A stretch of DNA of 6,577 bases. Origin: Haloarculaceae archaeon (GTDB lineage: Archaea > Halobacteriota > Halobacteria > Halobacteriales > Haloarculaceae). The position numbers and the translations under genes are program-made. Positions 5,046 to 6,577 of this stretch are shown here, in pieces. The DNA lies in the NCBI GenBank assembly GCA_018609665.1, contig JAHENN010000116.1:1-6577 (forward strand), read 5' to 3'. The notes under the pieces are model-generated. The model searched no databases. It was given only the letters and a program-made list of their open reading frames with translations, and had not been told where the DNA came from. Numbering within the stretch: the stretch's first letter is position 1; every line of letters starts with the position of its first letter.

Positions 5046-5067
5046 GCGCGGGCGCCGACCCCCGGCT

Positions 5068-6384
5068 GTGCGACTCGTCCAGGTGACCATCCCGGCCGGC
5101 AGGCGCGAGGCGGTGCTCGCGCTCCTCGACGAGGAGGGCATCGACTACGTCGTCACCGACGAGACGAGCGGCCGCGAGTACACCGCGGTGGCGTACTTCC
5201 CGCTGCCGACCAACGCGGTCGAGCCGATCCTCGAGTCGCTCCAGGAGACGGGGCTAGAGCGGGAGGCGTACACCGTCGTGTTGAGCGCCGAGACGGTCGT
5301 CTCCGAGCGGTTCGAGACGCTCCAGGAGGAATACGCCGAGCGGGAGGAAAGCGAGGAGCGCATCGCCCGCCAGGAGCTGGAGGCCCGCGCCCGCGACCTC
5401 GCGCCGTCGCTGTCGACGTACCTCGTGATGACGGTCGTCTCGGCGGTCATCGCGACGGCCGGCCTGCTGTTGGACTCGCCGGCGACCGTCGTCGGCTCGA
5501 TGGTCATCGCGCCGCTCATCGGCCCGGCGATGTCGACGGCGGTCGGCAGCGTCGTCGACGACGCCGAGCTGTTCCGTCGCGGCGTCGCCCTGCAGGTGCT
5601 GGGCGTCCTGCTGGCCGTCGCCGCCGCGACCGGCTTCGCCGTCCTCGTCCGGGCGACGAACCTCGTCCCGCCGGGGCTGGACCCGCTGGCGCTGTCGGAG
5701 GTCGAAGAGCGGCTCTCGCCGACGTTCCTCTCGCTCGCGGTCGCGGTCGGCGCCGGCGTCGCCGGCGCGGTCAGCCTCACGACGGGCGTCTCGACGGCAC
5801 TCGTCGGCGTGATGATCGCCGTCGCGCTCATCCCGCCGGCGGCGACGGTCGGCATCGGAATCGCCTACGGCGAGCCGGCGCTGTCGGTCGGGTCGGCCGT
5901 CCTCGTCGCCGTCAACGTCCTCTCGATCAACCTCGCGGCGCTCGTGGTGCTGTGGTACTCCGGCTACCGGCCCGGCCGGCTGTTCCGCCGGGACGACGCC
6001 CGGGCGGCGACGCTCAAGCGGGTCGCCGTCCTCCTCGTCGCCATCGCGCTGCTGTCGGTGTTCCTCGGCGGCATCACCTACGACTCCTACCGGGCCGCAC
6101 AGACCGAACAGGAGATCCGCGGCGCCGCCGTCGCCGAGCTGGAGGAGCCGCGGTACGAGGCCTACGAGCTCGTCGAACTCGAGGTCCGGACCGAGGCCCG
6201 GAACGTCATCCTCCGGCGACCGCGGGACGTCACCGTCACCGTCGGCGTCCCGCCGGACGCCGACAGACCCGGGCTGGCCGGCCCCCTCCAGGAGCGGCTG
6301 CGGAGCCGACACGACGTCGCCGTCGCCGTCGACGTGCTCTACCTCGAGATCGAGCGCGGCGACGAGGCTCAAACGCGCGTTTGA
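5068..6384 (+). CDS. DUF389 / TIGR00341 family integral membrane protein
   Basis: The 438-residue protein has three parts. Residues 1-75 form a soluble alpha/beta region. Residues 76-110 form a very Glu/Arg-rich helix, probably coiled coil. A membrane core follows, with about seven hydrophobic segments (roughly 115-135, 139-160, 172-195, 217-236, 239-265, 271-296, 317-337). The signature VVGSMVIAPLIGP (141-153) at the second segment is the hallmark of DUF389, a family of unknown function found in bacteria and archaea. A soluble, acidic C-terminal tail of about 100 residues follows. No transport substrate can be assigned. The GTG start is chosen because the TATA-like box is exactly 26 bases upstream and the first strand MRLVQVTIP follows directly. 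The stop codon lies inside a perfect 24-bp palindrome. It is divergent from engB and 44 bases from the next gene, which has its own promoter. Confidence 0.87.
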   Translation: MRLVQVTIPAGRREAVLALLDEEGIDYVVTDETSGREYTAVAYFPLPTNAVEPILESLQETGLEREAYTVVLSAETVVSERFETLQEEYAEREESEERIARQELEARARDLAPSLSTYLVMTVVSAVIATAGLLLDSPATVVGSMVIAPLIGPAMSTAVGSVVDDAELFRRGVALQVLGVLLAVAAATGFAVLVRATNLVPPGLDPLALSEVEERLSPTFLSLAVAVGAGVAGAVSLTTGVSTALVGVMIAVALIPPAATVGIGIAYGEPALSVGSAVLVAVNVLSINLAALVVLWYSGYRPGRLFRRDDARAATLKRVAVLLVAIALLSVFLGGITYDSYRAAQTEQEIRGAAVAELEEPRYEAYELVELEVRTEARNVILRRPRDVTVTVGVPPDADRPGLAGPLQERLRSRHDVAVAVDVLYLEIERGDEAQTRV

Positions 6385-6388
6385 GCCT
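6365..6388. promoter_or_regulatory. Perfect 24-bp palindrome over the DUF389 stop codon
   Basis: The half-site AGGCTCAAACGC (6365-6376) is followed at once by its exact reverse complement (6377-6388). It includes the last codons and the TGA (6382-6384) of the DUF389 gene. Its centre is about 21 bases upstream of the TATA box centre of the next gene, a position fitting an activator or repressor dimer. As RNA it would fold into a stem at the mRNA 3' end, but no T run follows directly, so a simple terminator is less likely. Confidence 0.6.
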
Positions 6389-6392
6389 ACGC

Positions 6393-6400
6393 CGTTTATA
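6393..6400 (+). promoter_or_regulatory. TATA box of the terminal exported-protein gene
   Basis: CGTTTATA, with TTTATA at 6395-6400, is the best TATA match in the window. Initiation about 26 bases downstream (near 6424) leaves a leader of only some 5 bases before the ATG at 6429 and excludes the in-frame GTG at 6411. Confidence 0.65.
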
Positions 6401-6428
6401 CGTCGCCGCCGTGCGTCGACCCGTCCGT

Positions 6429-6577
6429 ATGCGACGAGACAGTCTTCCGATACTGGTGGTCGTCGTCGCCCTGCTGGGCGCGACGCTGGCCGGCGCCGCC
6501 GTCGTGGCGCCGACCGGCGCACAGGACGCCGACGCGAACGCCGACCGGACGATCGCCGTCGACGCGACCGGCACGGC
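6429..6577 (+). CDS. Exported protein, N-terminal part; probable SIMPL (DUF541) domain protein
   Basis: Forty-nine codons are visible before the window ends. The start reads MRRDSLPILVVVVALLGATL: two arginines and then a hydrophobic stretch (about residues 6-26), a Sec- or possibly Tat-type signal peptide or membrane anchor. There is no lipobox cysteine. An acidic linker (QDADANADR, 32-40) leads into RTIAVDATGTA, which resembles the first strand of haloarchaeal SIMPL/DUF541 proteins, typically RTI-V-A-G followed by an EPD-type segment that lies beyond the edge here. The family is periplasmic or extracellular with poorly known function. The identification rests on about eleven residues, so it is tentative; that this is a real exported-protein start is more certain, given the strong TATA box. 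Confidence 0.6.
   Translation, partial: MRRDSLPILVVVVALLGATLAGAAVVAPTGAQDADANADRTIAVDATGT

Noticed and set aside
5254..6522. A 422-codon minus-strand frame opposite the DUF389 gene
   Set aside because: It is a low-complexity Arg/Asp repeat-like product, antisense to a gene with clear membrane segments and a family signature.

Overview
The window is very GC-rich, and its proteins are full of Asp, Glu, Ala and Val and poor in Lys. Short TATA-like boxes sit about 26-29 bases before several start codons, the signature of leaderless transcripts. Together with archaeal-type family members this points to a chromosomal stretch of a halophilic archaeon (class Halobacteria); the species cannot be named from the sequence. 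No mobile element with a transposase, CRISPR array, rRNA or tRNA was seen.

Layout, left to right. (1) The C-terminal end of an eIF2B-alpha/ribose-1,5-bisphosphate isomerase family protein (1-399, +). (2) An endonuclease/exonuclease/phosphatase-fold hydrolase (426-1181, +). (3) A 164-base gap with a promoter overlapped by an inverted repeat, a possible 31-codon leader ORF that ends 2 bases before the next gene, and two perfect hairpins. (4) A GDT1/UPF0016 family membrane protein, probably a Mn2+/Ca2+ cation transporter (1346-2044, +). (5) A class I FAD/NAD(P) disulfide oxidoreductase (2097-3500, +). (6) A PEBP/YbhB-like protein (3504-3953, -), tail to tail with (5), only 3 bases apart. (7) A 396-base non-coding stretch with several hairpins and the likely engB terminator. 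(8) An EngB-type GTPase (4350-4970, -). (9) A divergent DUF389 membrane protein (5068-6384, +). (10) The start of an exported protein, probably SIMPL/DUF541 (6429 to the window edge, +).

These look like mostly independent housekeeping or accessory genes rather than one pathway; most appear to have their own promoter. The two places most worth a second look are regulatory. The first is the leader of the GDT1 gene, which combines an operator-like repeat, a short ORF and a structured leader. The second is a perfect 24-bp palindrome that contains the stop codon of the DUF389 gene and lies about two helical turns upstream of the TATA box of the next gene. No clearly new multi-gene system is visible.
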